64,000 bases of DNA from NCBI RefSeq assembly GCF_012584515.1, contig NZ_CP051461.1, positions 2,227,501 through 2,291,500 on the forward strand, read 5' to 3'. Below, piece after piece: positions 40,950-50,335 of the stretch. The notes beneath the pieces were generated by a model. It searched no databases. It had not been told where the DNA came from and saw nothing but the letters and a program-made list of their open reading frames with translations. Each line of letters begins with the position of its first letter. Within the stretch, counting starts at the first letter, position 1. Origin of the DNA: Polaromonas vacuolata. Lineage in GTDB: Bacteria > Pseudomonadota > Gammaproteobacteria > Burkholderiales > Burkholderiaceae_C. Both the position numbers and the translations under genes were made by a program.

Positions 40950-41389
40950 AGTATTATGTATGACGCCAAACTTACAAAAGCTTAAATTCCATCAAATATC
41001 AACACTCTATTGCTACATAAGGTAACCGACCGGCCAGCGTCCAGCCGAAGATAGCGTTGACAACAGCCTCAGCAAATATTGAAAAACATCCAGGGAATTG
41101 GGCGGCTTGGCATCAGCGATGCGCCGCGTTGGCGTGCAAGATTGCGCCAAAAATAAAATTAAGTTGGTTAATTGAGACAGGAAAACTGTCAGCGCGCAGC
41201 GATTAAAGACTCAAACAAAAAGCACCTAGAGCAGTGCTGGACAGCCCGTGAAGACAGCATTCAGAACGAACTAGCTTCGGCTAGATTGATGAGAAAACTT
41301 CGCAAGACAAGCAATGCCGCTTAGTCAAAATTTGGCATACGCTTCACGCCTTCTAAAAGGCTAGGTAAAGACAAAACTGACCCTCGGTT
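40950..41389. other. Intergenic region with no recognised feature
   Basis: About 440 bases between the iron-uptake pair and the end of the RND permease gene. No sustained frame, terminator, repeat or RNA gene was recognised. Confidence 0.45.
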
Positions 41390-44300
41390 TTACGCGCCAT
41401 GCCCTTGCACCGCCTCCCTAACCAGCGCTTTGTTAGCCCCGGGGATTGCCTTGCGTGCAAACAGCGTGTACATGGTCGGCACGACGAAAATAGTCAGCAA
41501 GGTACCCAGTGACATGCCGCCCACAATCACCCAACCGATTTGAATCCGGCTCTCCGCGCCAGCCCCGTGGGCCAAGGCAAGTGGCACAGCCCCCAGCACC
41601 ATGGCGCCGGTTGTCATCAAAATCGGGCGCAGCCGCTGGCTTGAGGCTTTCACCAGCGCATCAATCATCTCCATGCCATCGCCGCGCAATTGGTTGGTGA
41701 ATTCCACAATCAAAATGCCGTGCTTGGTGATCAAACCCACCAGCGTGATCAGGCCGATTTGAGAATACACATTAAGCGATCCGCCGCTCCACTTAAGCGC
41801 AAACAGCGCACCCACCATAGACAGCGGCACGGACAGCATGATGACCAGCGGATCAATAAAGCTTTCAAACTGCGCAGCTAGGACCAAGAAAATAAACAAT
41901 AACGCCAACACAAACACAATCGCTAACGCACCCTGAGAATTTCGAAACTCACGCGAGGTGCCGTTCAAATCCGTGCTGTAGCCGCTTTTGAGCACCTTGG
42001 CGGCGGTGAGATTCATAAATTTGAGCGCCTCGCCCAAAGAATAGTCCGGCGACAAACTGGCGGTGATAGATACCGAGCGGCGCTGACCGAAGTGATTGAG
42101 CTCTCGCGGCGAGACGTTCTCGCTGACTTTGACTAAAGCCGAGAGTGGAACCATGGCCTCGTTGCGGCCGCGCACATAAATCCGGTCTATATCCTCTGGC
42201 GTGGTTCGGCCACTGGCTTGGGTCTGAACAATCACATCGTATTGCTCAGCACCGCGTTTGTAACGTGTGACATTGCGCCCGCCTAGCAAGGTCTCAATCG
42301 CTTTAGCGACTGCATCGACACTCACCCCTAAATCACCAGCTTTGTCGCGCTCCACTTCGATTCGTAGTTCTGGCTTATTCAAGCGCAAATCAACATCGGC
42401 CGAAACTATGCCGGGATTTTTGGCTATCTCGTCCAACATCTGACGCACGGCAGCATTGAGGTTTTGATAGCTGTCCGAGGTCTGAATCACAAAGTTCAGC
42501 GGCCGCTCACGAAACCCCTGTCCGAGTGAAGGCGGTGTAATCGGATACGCAGTCACGCCCGGCAAAGCATTGAATTTTGGTGCTAACTCGCACGCCATTT
42601 CTTGCGTGGTGCGTTTACGCAGATCCCAATCAACCGTGCGGTAAACCACACTGGCTTGGCCTACTGTGGGGTTACCAACACTGGCATAGATACGGTCAAA
42701 CTCTGGAAACGGCTGGCCTAGCTTTTCTAGCGCCTGCGCGTAACGGTCGGTGTAAGCCAGCGTCGCGCCGTCGGGTGCATTGACGGTGGCCAGAATCACG
42801 CCCCGGTCTTCTAGTGGGGACAACTCTGACTTCATGGTCGGATAAACCAGAACAATCGCCAGCGCACTGAGCAGCATCACAGCTAGCACTAGCCAACGCG
42901 CCTGAAGTAGCCAAGTCATGACACGCGACGGTAAGCCCGATTTTTCAGCCGGCTTTTGATAGCGCGCCGTCACCAACCAGCGTAAAGCTTGGCCATAGCG
43001 CTCTGACATAGCTGTCAACACGCGCTCCATGCCGCGGTCAAAGCGGTTTGGCTTGGGATTATGTTTGAGCAATTGAGTGCACAGCATAGGCGTGAGCGTC
43101 AGCGCGACAAAACCCGAGACCACCACCGCACCGGCCAACGCCAGCGCAAACTCCACAAACAAACGCCCGGTACGGCCGGGCGTGAAAGCCAGCGGCGCAT
43201 ACACGGCGACCAAAGTCGCCGTCATGGTGATGATGGCAAAACCGATTTCACGCGCACCCTTTATGCCGGCTGAAAACGGGTCCATGCCTTCTTCGATGTG
43301 GCGAAAAATGTTCTCTAGCATCACGATAGCGTCATCAACCACCAGCCCAATAGCCAGCACCAGCGCAAGCAATGTCAATGTATTAATTGAAAAACCGGCT
43401 AACGACATCAGCGTAAAAGTGCCAATCAGGCTAACCGGAATCGTGATGATGGGAATGATGGAGGCACGCGGCGTGCGCAGAAAAACAAAAATTACCAGCG
43501 CTACCAAGACCACAGCTTCGACAATCGTGCGGTAGACATTGCTTACCGAACGGTCAATAAAGACCGAGGTGTCGTTGGCAATATCGACCAAAATTTCAGG
43601 CGGCAAATCTGCTCTTAATTTGGGCAGCGCGGCCTGCACACCGCGGGATAAGTCCAAGGGATTGGCAGTGGCTTGACGAATCACTCCAATGGCGACTGCC
43701 GAGCGGCCATTCAAACGCACGGCAGTACGCTCATCGGCAGGCGCTTCCTCTACCCTTGCAACATCGCGAATCTTGATCCCAAAACCATTGACAGACTTGA
43801 CCACGATGTCGGCAAACTGCGCCGGCTTAATCAAAAAGGTTTGCGAGGTAACACTAAACTCCCGCTGACGCGACTCAATCCGGCCGGCGGGCAGCTCTAA
43901 GTTGTTGCGACGTATCGCGTCTTCAACATCTTGCGTGGTCAAGCGGTAAGCCGCCAGTCGGTCGCTGTCTAACCACACCCGCATGGCGTATTTGCGTTCA
44001 CCATAAATGCGCACATCGGCTACGCCGGTAACGGTTTGCAGGCGCGGTTTAACGATGCGGTTGACCAAGTCAGTGATTTGCAGCGGCGTCATAGACTCGC
44101 TGGAAAAAGCAATCTGCATCACCGGAAAAGCATCCGCCTCGACCTTGGCAATGACAGGCTCGTCTATGGTTTGCGGTAGTTTATTGCGCACTCGGGAGGT
44201 ACGGTCGCGCACTTCGGCAGCGGCTGAATCTGCATCTTTTTCCAATCTAAAACGCACACTGATCTGGGCTTGCTCGGCGCGGCTAATTGAGGTGATCACG

Positions 44301-44533
44301 TCAACGCCGTCGATGCCGGCAATCGAGTCCTCTAGCGGTTTGGTTACCTGCGACTCAATGACTTCGGCAGAAGCGCCCGAATAGTTCACGCTCACAGTGA
44401 CAACTGGCTCATCTATCTTGGGATACTCGCGCACATTGAGGCGGTTAAAACTCACCATACCAATCAGCAATATGAGCAGCGAGAGCACGGTGGCGAACAC
44501 CGGCCGGCGGATAGAGACTTCAGCGAGTTGCAT
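41390..44533 (-). CDS. RND-family efflux pump inner-membrane permease (HAE-1)
   Basis: The 1047-residue protein has the AcrB-like plan: first helix after SIRRPVFATVLSLLILLIG, large periplasmic loops, and membrane helix 4 with the proton-relay pair in LAIGLVVDDAIVMLENI. The second half repeats the pattern (FIDPLVIMLSVPLSMVGALF; GLITKHGILIVEFTNQL). It exchanges protons for drugs or other hydrophobic compounds and works with the adaptor coded 57 bases upstream. No outer-membrane factor gene is present, so a TolC-type protein must be coded elsewhere. Confidence 0.95.
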   Translation of the reverse strand: MQLAEVSIRRPVFATVLSLLILLIGMVSFNRLNVREYPKIDEPVVTVSVNYSGASAEVIESQVTKPLEDSIAGIDGVDVITSISRAEQAQISVRFRLEKDADSAAAEVRDRTSRVRNKLPQTIDEPVIAKVEADAFPVMQIAFSSESMTPLQITDLVNRIVKPRLQTVTGVADVRIYGERKYAMRVWLDSDRLAAYRLTTQDVEDAIRRNNLELPAGRIESRQREFSVTSQTFLIKPAQFADIVVKSVNGFGIKIRDVARVEEAPADERTAVRLNGRSAVAIGVIRQATANPLDLSRGVQAALPKLRADLPPEILVDIANDTSVFIDRSVSNVYRTIVEAVVLVALVIFVFLRTPRASIIPIITIPVSLIGTFTLMSLAGFSINTLTLLALVLAIGLVVDDAIVMLENIFRHIEEGMDPFSAGIKGAREIGFAIITMTATLVAVYAPLAFTPGRTGRLFVEFALALAGAVVVSGFVALTLTPMLCTQLLKHNPKPNRFDRGMERVLTAMSERYGQALRWLVTARYQKPAEKSGLPSRVMTWLLQARWLVLAVMLLSALAIVLVYPTMKSELSPLEDRGVILATVNAPDGATLAYTDRYAQALEKLGQPFPEFDRIYASVGNPTVGQASVVYRTVDWDLRKRTTQEMACELAPKFNALPGVTAYPITPPSLGQGFRERPLNFVIQTSDSYQNLNAAVRQMLDEIAKNPGIVSADVDLRLNKPELRIEVERDKAGDLGVSVDAVAKAIETLLGGRNVTRYKRGAEQYDVIVQTQASGRTTPEDIDRIYVRGRNEAMVPLSALVKVSENVSPRELNHFGQRRSVSITASLSPDYSLGEALKFMNLTAAKVLKSGYSTDLNGTSREFRNSQGALAIVFVLALLFIFLVLAAQFESFIDPLVIMLSVPLSMVGALFALKWSGGSLNVYSQIGLITLVGLITKHGILIVEFTNQLRGDGMEMIDALVKASSQRLRPILMTTGAMVLGAVPLALAHGAGAESRIQIGWVIVGGMSLGTLLTIFVVPTMYTLFARKAIPGANKALVREAVQGHGA

Positions 44534-44590
44534 AGCGTGTCACAGTGTCAGTGGGTTTACTAAACGTCAAGCCATCCAGCCATCAAGGCA

Positions 44591-45979
44591 TTAAGCCGGC
44601 AATTTGCAGGGGTTAGTTCCGACGGGTTTAAGCGCTTTAGAAAGCAGTTTTAAAGTCGCGCCTTCTAATACGTTTTTGTCCGCCTTGGTATCTGACTTGG
44701 CTTGGTTGTCTAAGATGTTTTTAGATTCATTTTTTTGTGCTGACTGGGATTGACTCACACCGCCGGGCGCAAGTGCAGCAGAAGCTAGAGCCGAAGGCCC
44801 GGCAAGGCCCGAGCGCGCGGCGCGCGCGGCCACATCCACTACAGCGACTGCCATACCATCGCGCGTCAAGCGTTGCTGACCGGTGGTGACCACCGTATCA
44901 CCCGTCTCAAGCCCCTGCAAAATTTCCACCCGGCCTGGGCTGCGCAGACCGAGCTTGACTTCTACTCGTTGTGAGACTTGTCCAGACTTAGGCGATTGGC
45001 CCGGCTCGCCCTGCCCGGCTTTGTCAACCAGACGAATCACAAACTGGCGCCCGCCCTGCGGCAGCAATGCTTCTTCAGGAATCACCATGGCTTGCTCGCG
45101 TACCGCAAACACCGTGTTGACCCGGGCAAACATACCCGGGCGCAGTTGCAATCGGCGGTTGTCAATACAGGCCCGCACACTTACTGAGCGTCCATTAGCG
45201 TCAATCAGCGGATCTATCGCCGCTATCGTGGCGGTGAATTTCTCACCTTGCAGCGCATCTATATTGAGCAAAGCTGTCTGACCATTTTTGAGCTTGTTTT
45301 GAAAGCGTTCGGGCAAACGAAAGTCAACAAACACCGCATCAATATCTTCGATATTGATGATGTCCGCGCCGTCCTTGAGATAGTCGCCCACATTAACCAA
45401 ACGTATGCCGGCAATGCCATCGAAAGGCGCAAGTATCTTTAAGCGCGCAGCGGCAGCTAGTGACAAGGCCAGCTTGGCTTGGGCGACTTGCAAATTAGCC
45501 GAGCTTTCGTCTAAGGAGCGCTGACTGATGAAGCCTTGCTCAACTAATTCTTGATTGCGTTTTTGATTTGCTTTTGCAATAGACAACTCAGCTTGGCTTT
45601 GCTGCACCTGAGCCTGCTGCAACTGGTCGTCCAGTTGCACCATCAGTTGACCCTTGCGCACACGCTGACCGTCAACGAAGTTCAATTGGGTAACCCTCCC
45701 ACTGACCTCGGGCCTGAGCACCACACCGCGGCGCGAACGCAAGCTACCTATGGCCTGAGCTTCCTCACTTAATCTGGCGAATTCAACCTTGGCCGCTTCC
45801 ACGGTTGGCGGTTTGCCAGCGCTGGGGGCAGTGCCCGCAGCGGCACTGCTTGCCGTTGCGGCGGCAATTGTGCTTGCACTACTAACCGGTGCTTGGGAGC
45901 GCTGGAGTGACCAAGCCACAGCAGAAGCAAGCGCTACGCCGGTAAACGCAATCAGCGTGTAAATTGCTTTGGAAGCCAT
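44591..45979 (-). CDS. RND efflux periplasmic adaptor (membrane fusion protein)
   Basis: The 462-residue protein has one N-terminal membrane anchor (YTLIAFTGVALASAVAW), then lipoyl and hairpin domains (SGRVTQLNFVDGQRVRKGQ, QAQVQQSQAELSIAKANQKR) and the beta-barrel with FDGIAGIRLVNVGDYLKDG and VFVDFRLPERFQ. It bridges permease and outer-membrane channel. The last 80 residues are an unusual tail rich in Ser, Gln, Lys and Asn that is not part of the usual fold. Confidence 0.93.
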   Translation of the reverse strand: MASKAIYTLIAFTGVALASAVAWSLQRSQAPVSSASTIAAATASSAAAGTAPSAGKPPTVEAAKVEFARLSEEAQAIGSLRSRRGVVLRPEVSGRVTQLNFVDGQRVRKGQLMVQLDDQLQQAQVQQSQAELSIAKANQKRNQELVEQGFISQRSLDESSANLQVAQAKLALSLAAAARLKILAPFDGIAGIRLVNVGDYLKDGADIINIEDIDAVFVDFRLPERFQNKLKNGQTALLNIDALQGEKFTATIAAIDPLIDANGRSVSVRACIDNRRLQLRPGMFARVNTVFAVREQAMVIPEEALLPQGGRQFVIRLVDKAGQGEPGQSPKSGQVSQRVEVKLGLRSPGRVEILQGLETGDTVVTTGQQRLTRDGMAVAVVDVAARAARSGLAGPSALASAALAPGGVSQSQSAQKNESKNILDNQAKSDTKADKNVLEGATLKLLSKALKPVGTNPCKLPA

Positions 45980-46159
45980 TAAATAATTGCACAGTTAAAA
46001 GTTAAGCTGGACAGATTCAAAACCCACAACCAGCAAGCCCAAAAAAGTAAGTATACGTATTATTTGTGTGCTTTTAGGATTGATAAAGCCTGGATTTAAA
46101 ACCGTCCTAAACCCAACTAAACCCAACTAAACCGGCATTAAATCTACCCTATGCACGCC

Positions 46160-46672
46160 CTATATTCGACCCAAGGCGCGCTCCACGCCCTTATTAGCCA
46201 AACCGTCGGCGCGCTCATTACCGGGGTCACCCGCATGCCCCTTGACCCAACGCCATTCGATTTTGTGACTGCTACTGCTGATCAAAGCATCAAGGCGCTG
46301 CCACAGATCGACATTTTTCACCGGCGCTTTCGCCGCTGTGCGCCAGCCCCTAGCTTTCCAGCCGTGAATCCACTCGGTAATGCCCTTGCGCACATACTCG
46401 CTGTCGAGATAAAGCGTGACACTGCAAGGACGCTTAAGCGCGCTCAAAGCTTCTATCACGGCCATCATTTCCATGCGATTGTTGGTTGTGCCTAACTCGC
46501 CACCGAAAATTTCTTTTTCAAAACCCGGTGCGCTGAGAATGGCGCCCCAGCCGCCCGGTCCGGGGTTACCTTTGCAAGCGCCATCGGTGTAAATTACTAC
46601 CCGGTCTAGAGCGGGAGCTGCCGTACTTACAGGCGGCGTTTGCGGTGCTGGGTTTACGGCCAGATGGTTCAT
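46160..46672 (-). CDS. rnhA: Ribonuclease HI
   Basis: The 170-residue protein carries the four acids of the active site: Asp30 ([16 protein letters not shown]), Glu68 (NNRMEMM), Asp90 (LYLDSEYV) and Asp155 (NERADGLAN). About 20 extra N-terminal residues, rich in Pro and Ala, come before the conserved core. A start inside this extension cannot be excluded. It degrades RNA in RNA-DNA hybrids, removing primers and R-loops. The SAM methyltransferase gene lies 86 bases upstream, a common Burkholderiales order. Confidence 0.97.
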   Translation of the reverse strand: MNHLAVNPAPQTPPVSTAAPALDRVVIYTDGACKGNPGPGGWGAILSAPGFEKEIFGGELGTTNNRMEMMAVIEALSALKRPCSVTLYLDSEYVRKGITEWIHGWKARGWRTAAKAPVKNVDLWQRLDALISSSSHKIEWRWVKGHAGDPGNERADGLANKGVERALGRI

Positions 46673-46758
46673 AAATAATATTGATTCAAACAGATTAAAA
46701 AATGCTTTAAAGCGCTGTCAGCTTGGACAAACAACGCTACCTAGCGTTACGCCAAGAA

Positions 46759-47577
46759 TTAGCGCTGACTGACCTTGTGTCCACGGCTCGCTGCTACAGC
46801 CGGTACTGCGCTGAGCGCCTTACGCTTTTTCCAAGTCTGACCCAGTAGTCTGGCCCCGGGCACGCGCTTAACCGCAACGACGAAATAGACAGCGCCAAAA
46901 ATCGGCCACCAGCGTGGGCCCAGCGTATCCATCCACTCAAAACGAGACAACCACTTAGGACTGGTCAAGGCCGGTCTATAGCAGCCAAAGCTTGCCGACT
47001 CTACCTCAAAATCGAGCAGTCTAAGCCAGTCACGCAGCCGCCAGTAACCAATGAAATCGCCAGCCTGTGGCAAAAACAAACTGTCATAGCCTAAGCGGCT
47101 ATAAAAATGTGCGCGGCGCTGGCGCATGCCCCACAAGCTAGTTGGGTTGAGCCCGCAAATCACAACCCGACCTTCGGGCACCAAGACCCGCTCGACCTCA
47201 CGCAAAGCGCTATGCGGATCGTCGCTAAGCTCTAAGGTATGCGGCAGCGCGACTAGGTCCAAACTGGCCGAAGGAAAAGGTAAAGCCGCAGCATCGCAAA
47301 CAAATGCAGCCTCAAGCGGGGAACCTAGTGCAGACACTGCGGTCGTAGTTTTTAGCGTTTCTCGGTTAGGTGTTAACGTGATTGTTGGCGTTGAAAGCCA
47401 GCGATGCGGCATTCGATTGGCACGCAGCGCAGGCAGCTCAGGCAAGCCTAGCTGCAAAGCATGAAAGCCGAACACGTCACTGACAGCCGCATCGAACTGC
47501 TCACGCTCCCAGGCCAGCAAGTACTCGCCAGGCGGCGTCTTAAGCCAATCGGACAAATCTATAATTTGAGACTTCAT
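46759..47577 (-). CDS. Class I SAM-dependent methyltransferase
   Basis: From the ATG at 47577 the protein has 272 residues. A weak motif I region is followed by LPFPSASLDLVALPHTLELS and LREVERVLVPEGRVVICGLN, motifs II-III of class I methyltransferases of the Methyltransf_11 type. A hydrophobic segment (WWPIFGAVYFVVAVKRVPG) lies near the C-terminus. Substrate unknown. A longer frame to 47718 would overlap the divergent gloB. The start codons of the two divergent genes are only 15 bases apart. Confidence 0.88.
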   Translation of the reverse strand: MKSQIIDLSDWLKTPPGEYLLAWEREQFDAAVSDVFGFHALQLGLPELPALRANRMPHRWLSTPTITLTPNRETLKTTTAVSALGSPLEAAFVCDAAALPFPSASLDLVALPHTLELSDDPHSALREVERVLVPEGRVVICGLNPTSLWGMRQRRAHFYSRLGYDSLFLPQAGDFIGYWRLRDWLRLLDFEVESASFGCYRPALTSPKWLSRFEWMDTLGPRWWPIFGAVYFVVAVKRVPGARLLGQTWKKRKALSAVPAVAASRGHKVSQR

Positions 47578-47592
47578 ATCAGGGACCACCGC

Positions 47593-48363
47593 ATGTTTAA
47601 TCTGATTCCCATTCCAGCCTTCAACGACAACTACATTTGGATGTTGCACGACGGCAAGCGCGCCCTGATCGTCGATCCAGGTCAGGCTGAGCCGGTGCTG
47701 CAAATACTCAAGAGTCAAAATTTGCAGCTAGAAACAATTCTACTCACCCATCATCACATGGACCACTGCGGCGGCGTCGATGAATTACGCCAAGCCAGCG
47801 GTGCAAAAGTCTATGGCGCGGCCAACGAAATCATGCCCCAGCCCTGCACGCCGCTTAAGGAAGGCGACACAGTTGTTGGACTTGGACTGGAGTTTTCCGT
47901 CATCGATGTGCCCGGTCACACCTCTGGTCACATTGCGTTTTACTCCCACAACATGGATGGCTTACCGATACTTTTTTGTGGCGACACGCTTTTTTCCGGC
48001 GGTTGCGGTCGTTTGTTTGAAGGCACGCCAGCCCAAATGTTGGCGTCGTTAGACAAACTTGCCCTTTTGCCAGCCGCCACGCGAGTCTGCTGTGCCCACG
48101 AATACACCTTGAGTAATTTACGCTTTGCTTGCAGCGTGGAGCCCGAAAATACTCAACTATCTCAATACCAGTCACAATGCATGGCATTGCGAGAAGCTGG
48201 CAAACCAACCTTACCCAGCACCATGGGAATGGAGTTGAGTATTAACCCATTTTTACGCACTCGTGAGCCAGTACTGCAAGCCCTAGCGAAACGAGTTGAC
48301 GCCTCGGCGCAAGACGACATTTCTGTATTCGCCGTGATCAGGCAGTTGAAAAATAATTTTTAA
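47593..48363 (+). CDS. gloB: Hydroxyacylglutathione hydrolase (glyoxalase II)
   Basis: The 256-residue protein begins MFNLIPIPAFNDNYIWMLHD, typical for GloB. The binuclear metal motif is THHHMDHCGG (THxHxDH), with more ligands in DVPGHTSGH and FCGDTLFSGGCGRLFEG, and CCAHEYTLSNLRF in the glutathione-binding C-terminal domain. It splits S-lactoylglutathione to lactate and glutathione in methylglyoxal detoxification. AGGGA eight bases upstream fixes the start. A longer frame from 47461 overlaps the divergent gene and is rejected. Confidence 0.97.
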   Translation: MFNLIPIPAFNDNYIWMLHDGKRALIVDPGQAEPVLQILKSQNLQLETILLTHHHMDHCGGVDELRQASGAKVYGAANEIMPQPCTPLKEGDTVVGLGLEFSVIDVPGHTSGHIAFYSHNMDGLPILFCGDTLFSGGCGRLFEGTPAQMLASLDKLALLPAATRVCCAHEYTLSNLRFACSVEPENTQLSQYQSQCMALREAGKPTLPSTMGMELSINPFLRTREPVLQALAKRVDASAQDDISVFAVIRQLKNNF

Positions 48364-49914
48364 ATGACAACAAAATTTACGTTTGGCAACTGGTCCACAA
48401 GCACCCAGAAATTCTCAAACAAAGCATTGACCCGTTTGCTAACGCCATTCTTTGCACTGCTGCTAGCAGGCCTTGCTGGCTGCGCTACGCAACCAGATAA
48501 AACCAGCTTTCAAGCAGCTTTAGAATCTGATCCAGTGCTGACCAGCCAGGCGGCTTTAACGCGAACAGTACCTACATTAATCCCAGTCGGGCCACTGCAA
48601 AAAATAACTGCTGGCCGCATCATAGGTAGACCGATTTATTCAATCGAGCCGCCCAAGGAATTGTGGGAGCGTATTCGACGTGGCTTTGCGATGCCGGACT
48701 TGCAAACTGAACAAGTCACCGAGCGCGAGCAGTGGTATGCGAGTCGTCCCGACTATATTGCGCGCATGACAGAGCGTTCCAGCAAATACCTGTTTCATGT
48801 GGTTGAAGAGTTAGAGCGCCGCCAGATGCCTACTGAGTTAGCGCTATTGCCTTTCATTGAAAGCGCCTTTAATCCGCAAGCGGTCTCCAGCGCAAACGCT
48901 GCCGGCATGTGGCAATTCATGCCGGCTACTGGGCGTTACTTTGACCTCAAGCAAAACGCTTTTCGCGACGACAGACGCGACGTGCTGGCATCGACCCGGG
49001 CAGCACTAGACTACCTGCAAAAACTCTACGGCATGTTTGGCGACTGGCATTTGGCATTGGCCGCTTATAACTGGGGCGAAGGCAGCGTGAGTCGGGCGAT
49101 TGCGCGCAATCAAAAAGCCGGACTCGGGACCAGTTATCTTGACTTGAATATGCCCGCCGAAACCCGGCTGTATGTGCCCAAGCTTCAGGCAATTAAGAAC
49201 ATCATCGCCAATCCAGATGCCTTTAAGACCGAGCTACCGCTGATTGAAAACCATCCCTACTTCCAGCAAGTTCAGATCAGCCGCGACATTGATGTGGCGT
49301 TAGCGGCAAAGCTGGCGAATGTGGATATTGCCGACTTCAAAGCCCTCAACCCTTCAGCGCACCGGCCGGTAATACTGGCCGCAGGCACGCCGCAAATACT
49401 GCTGCCGTGGGATAGTGCGACGGTATTTCAACGCAATTTCGACGCCTATTCACTGGGCCAATACGCGAGCTGGACAGCTTGGACGGCACCGTTGACGCTA
49501 AGCACTTCAGATGCAGCCAGACGTACCGGCATGCGAGAAGCCGATTTGCGCGCCATCAACAATATTCCTCCGCGTATGTTGATTAAAGCTGGCTCGACAC
49601 TGCTAGTTCCACGCTCAGCAAAAATGGATGATGACGTGACCAGCCATGTGGCCGACACCGGCCAGATGACATTAGCACCAGAAATTATCACGCACCGCAG
49701 CAGTGTCAAGGCGCGAAAAGGCGAGACAGTTGCCAGCATTGCCAAACGCTTTAGCGTGACTGCAACAAGCGTCGCAGACTGGAACGACGTCAAGGCTGAT
49801 GCCAAATTTAAGTTGGGCAGCCAAGTGATAGTGTTTTTGCCGATCAAAGCACAAAGCGCAACATCAAGATCAACCCACAGCAAACACGCCGTGAGCAAAA
49901 GAAAACGGCGCTAA
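48364..49914 (+). CDS. Membrane-bound lytic murein transglycosylase (MltD-like) with LysM
   Basis: The 516-residue protein starts on the base after the gloB stop. A signal peptide ends in the lipobox LAGLAGC, so it is a lipoprotein. The SLT domain has catalytic Glu in ALLPFIESAFNPQAVS, then AAGMWQFMPATGRYF and LALAAYNWGEGSV. The C-terminus holds one clear LysM (KGETVASIAKRFSVTATSV ... VIVFLP) and possibly a degenerate earlier one. It cleaves peptidoglycan strands non-hydrolytically in the periplasm. A basic tail (SKHAVSKRKRR) ends it. Confidence 0.95.
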   Translation: MTTKFTFGNWSTSTQKFSNKALTRLLTPFFALLLAGLAGCATQPDKTSFQAALESDPVLTSQAALTRTVPTLIPVGPLQKITAGRIIGRPIYSIEPPKELWERIRRGFAMPDLQTEQVTEREQWYASRPDYIARMTERSSKYLFHVVEELERRQMPTELALLPFIESAFNPQAVSSANAAGMWQFMPATGRYFDLKQNAFRDDRRDVLASTRAALDYLQKLYGMFGDWHLALAAYNWGEGSVSRAIARNQKAGLGTSYLDLNMPAETRLYVPKLQAIKNIIANPDAFKTELPLIENHPYFQQVQISRDIDVALAAKLANVDIADFKALNPSAHRPVILAAGTPQILLPWDSATVFQRNFDAYSLGQYASWTAWTAPLTLSTSDAARRTGMREADLRAINNIPPRMLIKAGSTLLVPRSAKMDDDVTSHVADTGQMTLAPEIITHRSSVKARKGETVASIAKRFSVTATSVADWNDVKADAKFKLGSQVIVFLPIKAQSATSRSTHSKHAVSKRKRR

Positions 49915-49941
49915 AGCCGTTTCTACACAAGCTTTAGCGCC
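49907..49941. terminator. Hairpin between convergent mltD-like and DUF3096 genes
   Basis: GGCGCTAAAGC and GCTTTAGCGCC are perfect 11-bp arms around a 13-base loop. The mltD-like stop codon lies in the left arm. On the minus strand a T-rich stretch (GTTTTCTTTT) follows, fitting termination of the DUF3096 gene. Confidence 0.6.
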
Positions 49942-49967
49942 AATAAAAAATTAGCCTAAAAAAGTCT

Positions 49968-50120
49968 TTAGATTCGTATGCCACTGACGCCAAACAAACC
50001 GACAAGTCCTATCAGGATCAGATAAATGGCAACGATGTAATTGAGTAAACGCGGCATGGCGAGAATCAGCACACCGGCTATCAGCGAGACTATGGGGCCA
50101 ATGCTCATGGAGAGGTTCAT
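49968..50120 (-). CDS. DUF3096 small membrane protein, 50 residues
   Basis: The minus-strand frame reads MNLSMSIGPIVSLIAGVLIL, then AMPRLLNYIVAIYLILIGLV and a short end GLFGVSGIRI. This is the compact two-helix DUF3096 family, which is always about 50 residues. AAGGA lies six bases before the ATG at 50120; a second ATG two codons earlier sits too close to it. The role is unknown; relatives are often stress-induced small membrane proteins. Confidence 0.88.
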   Translation of the reverse strand: MNLSMSIGPIVSLIAGVLILAMPRLLNYIVAIYLILIGLVGLFGVSGIRI

Positions 50121-50195
50121 ATTCATTCCTTAGGTTGTACACACAAACTTTAGCGGTGTGCTCAAACCCAAGCTGTAGGACAGCAGGAATTTATT

Positions 50196-50286
50196 CTCAA
50201 GCCACAAGCTCAAGCCACAAATACCAGCCACTAATGCAAGCCACTAATGCAAGCCACAAGTTCAAGCCACAAGTGCAAGCCGAAAA
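50196..50286 (+). repeat. 13-bp tandem repeat, seven copies
   Basis: The unit is NNCAAGCCACWAR (for example TGCAAGCCACAAG). It runs seven times without gaps; variants differ mainly at the first two and last three positions, and the last copy is degenerate. It lies in the spacer between the DUF3096 gene promoter side and the end of the ABC permease gene, is not coding (13 is not a multiple of 3), and could vary in copy number. Confidence 0.85.
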
Positions 50287-50335
50287 CAAAAGGTGGCTGA
50301 GTAGTTTAGGTTGTCAGCGCTCAGCGCTCAAACCA

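Noticed and set aside
50196..50286. CRISPR array
   Set aside because: Units are 13 bases, directly adjacent with no spacers, and no cas gene is near; it is a tandem minisatellite.
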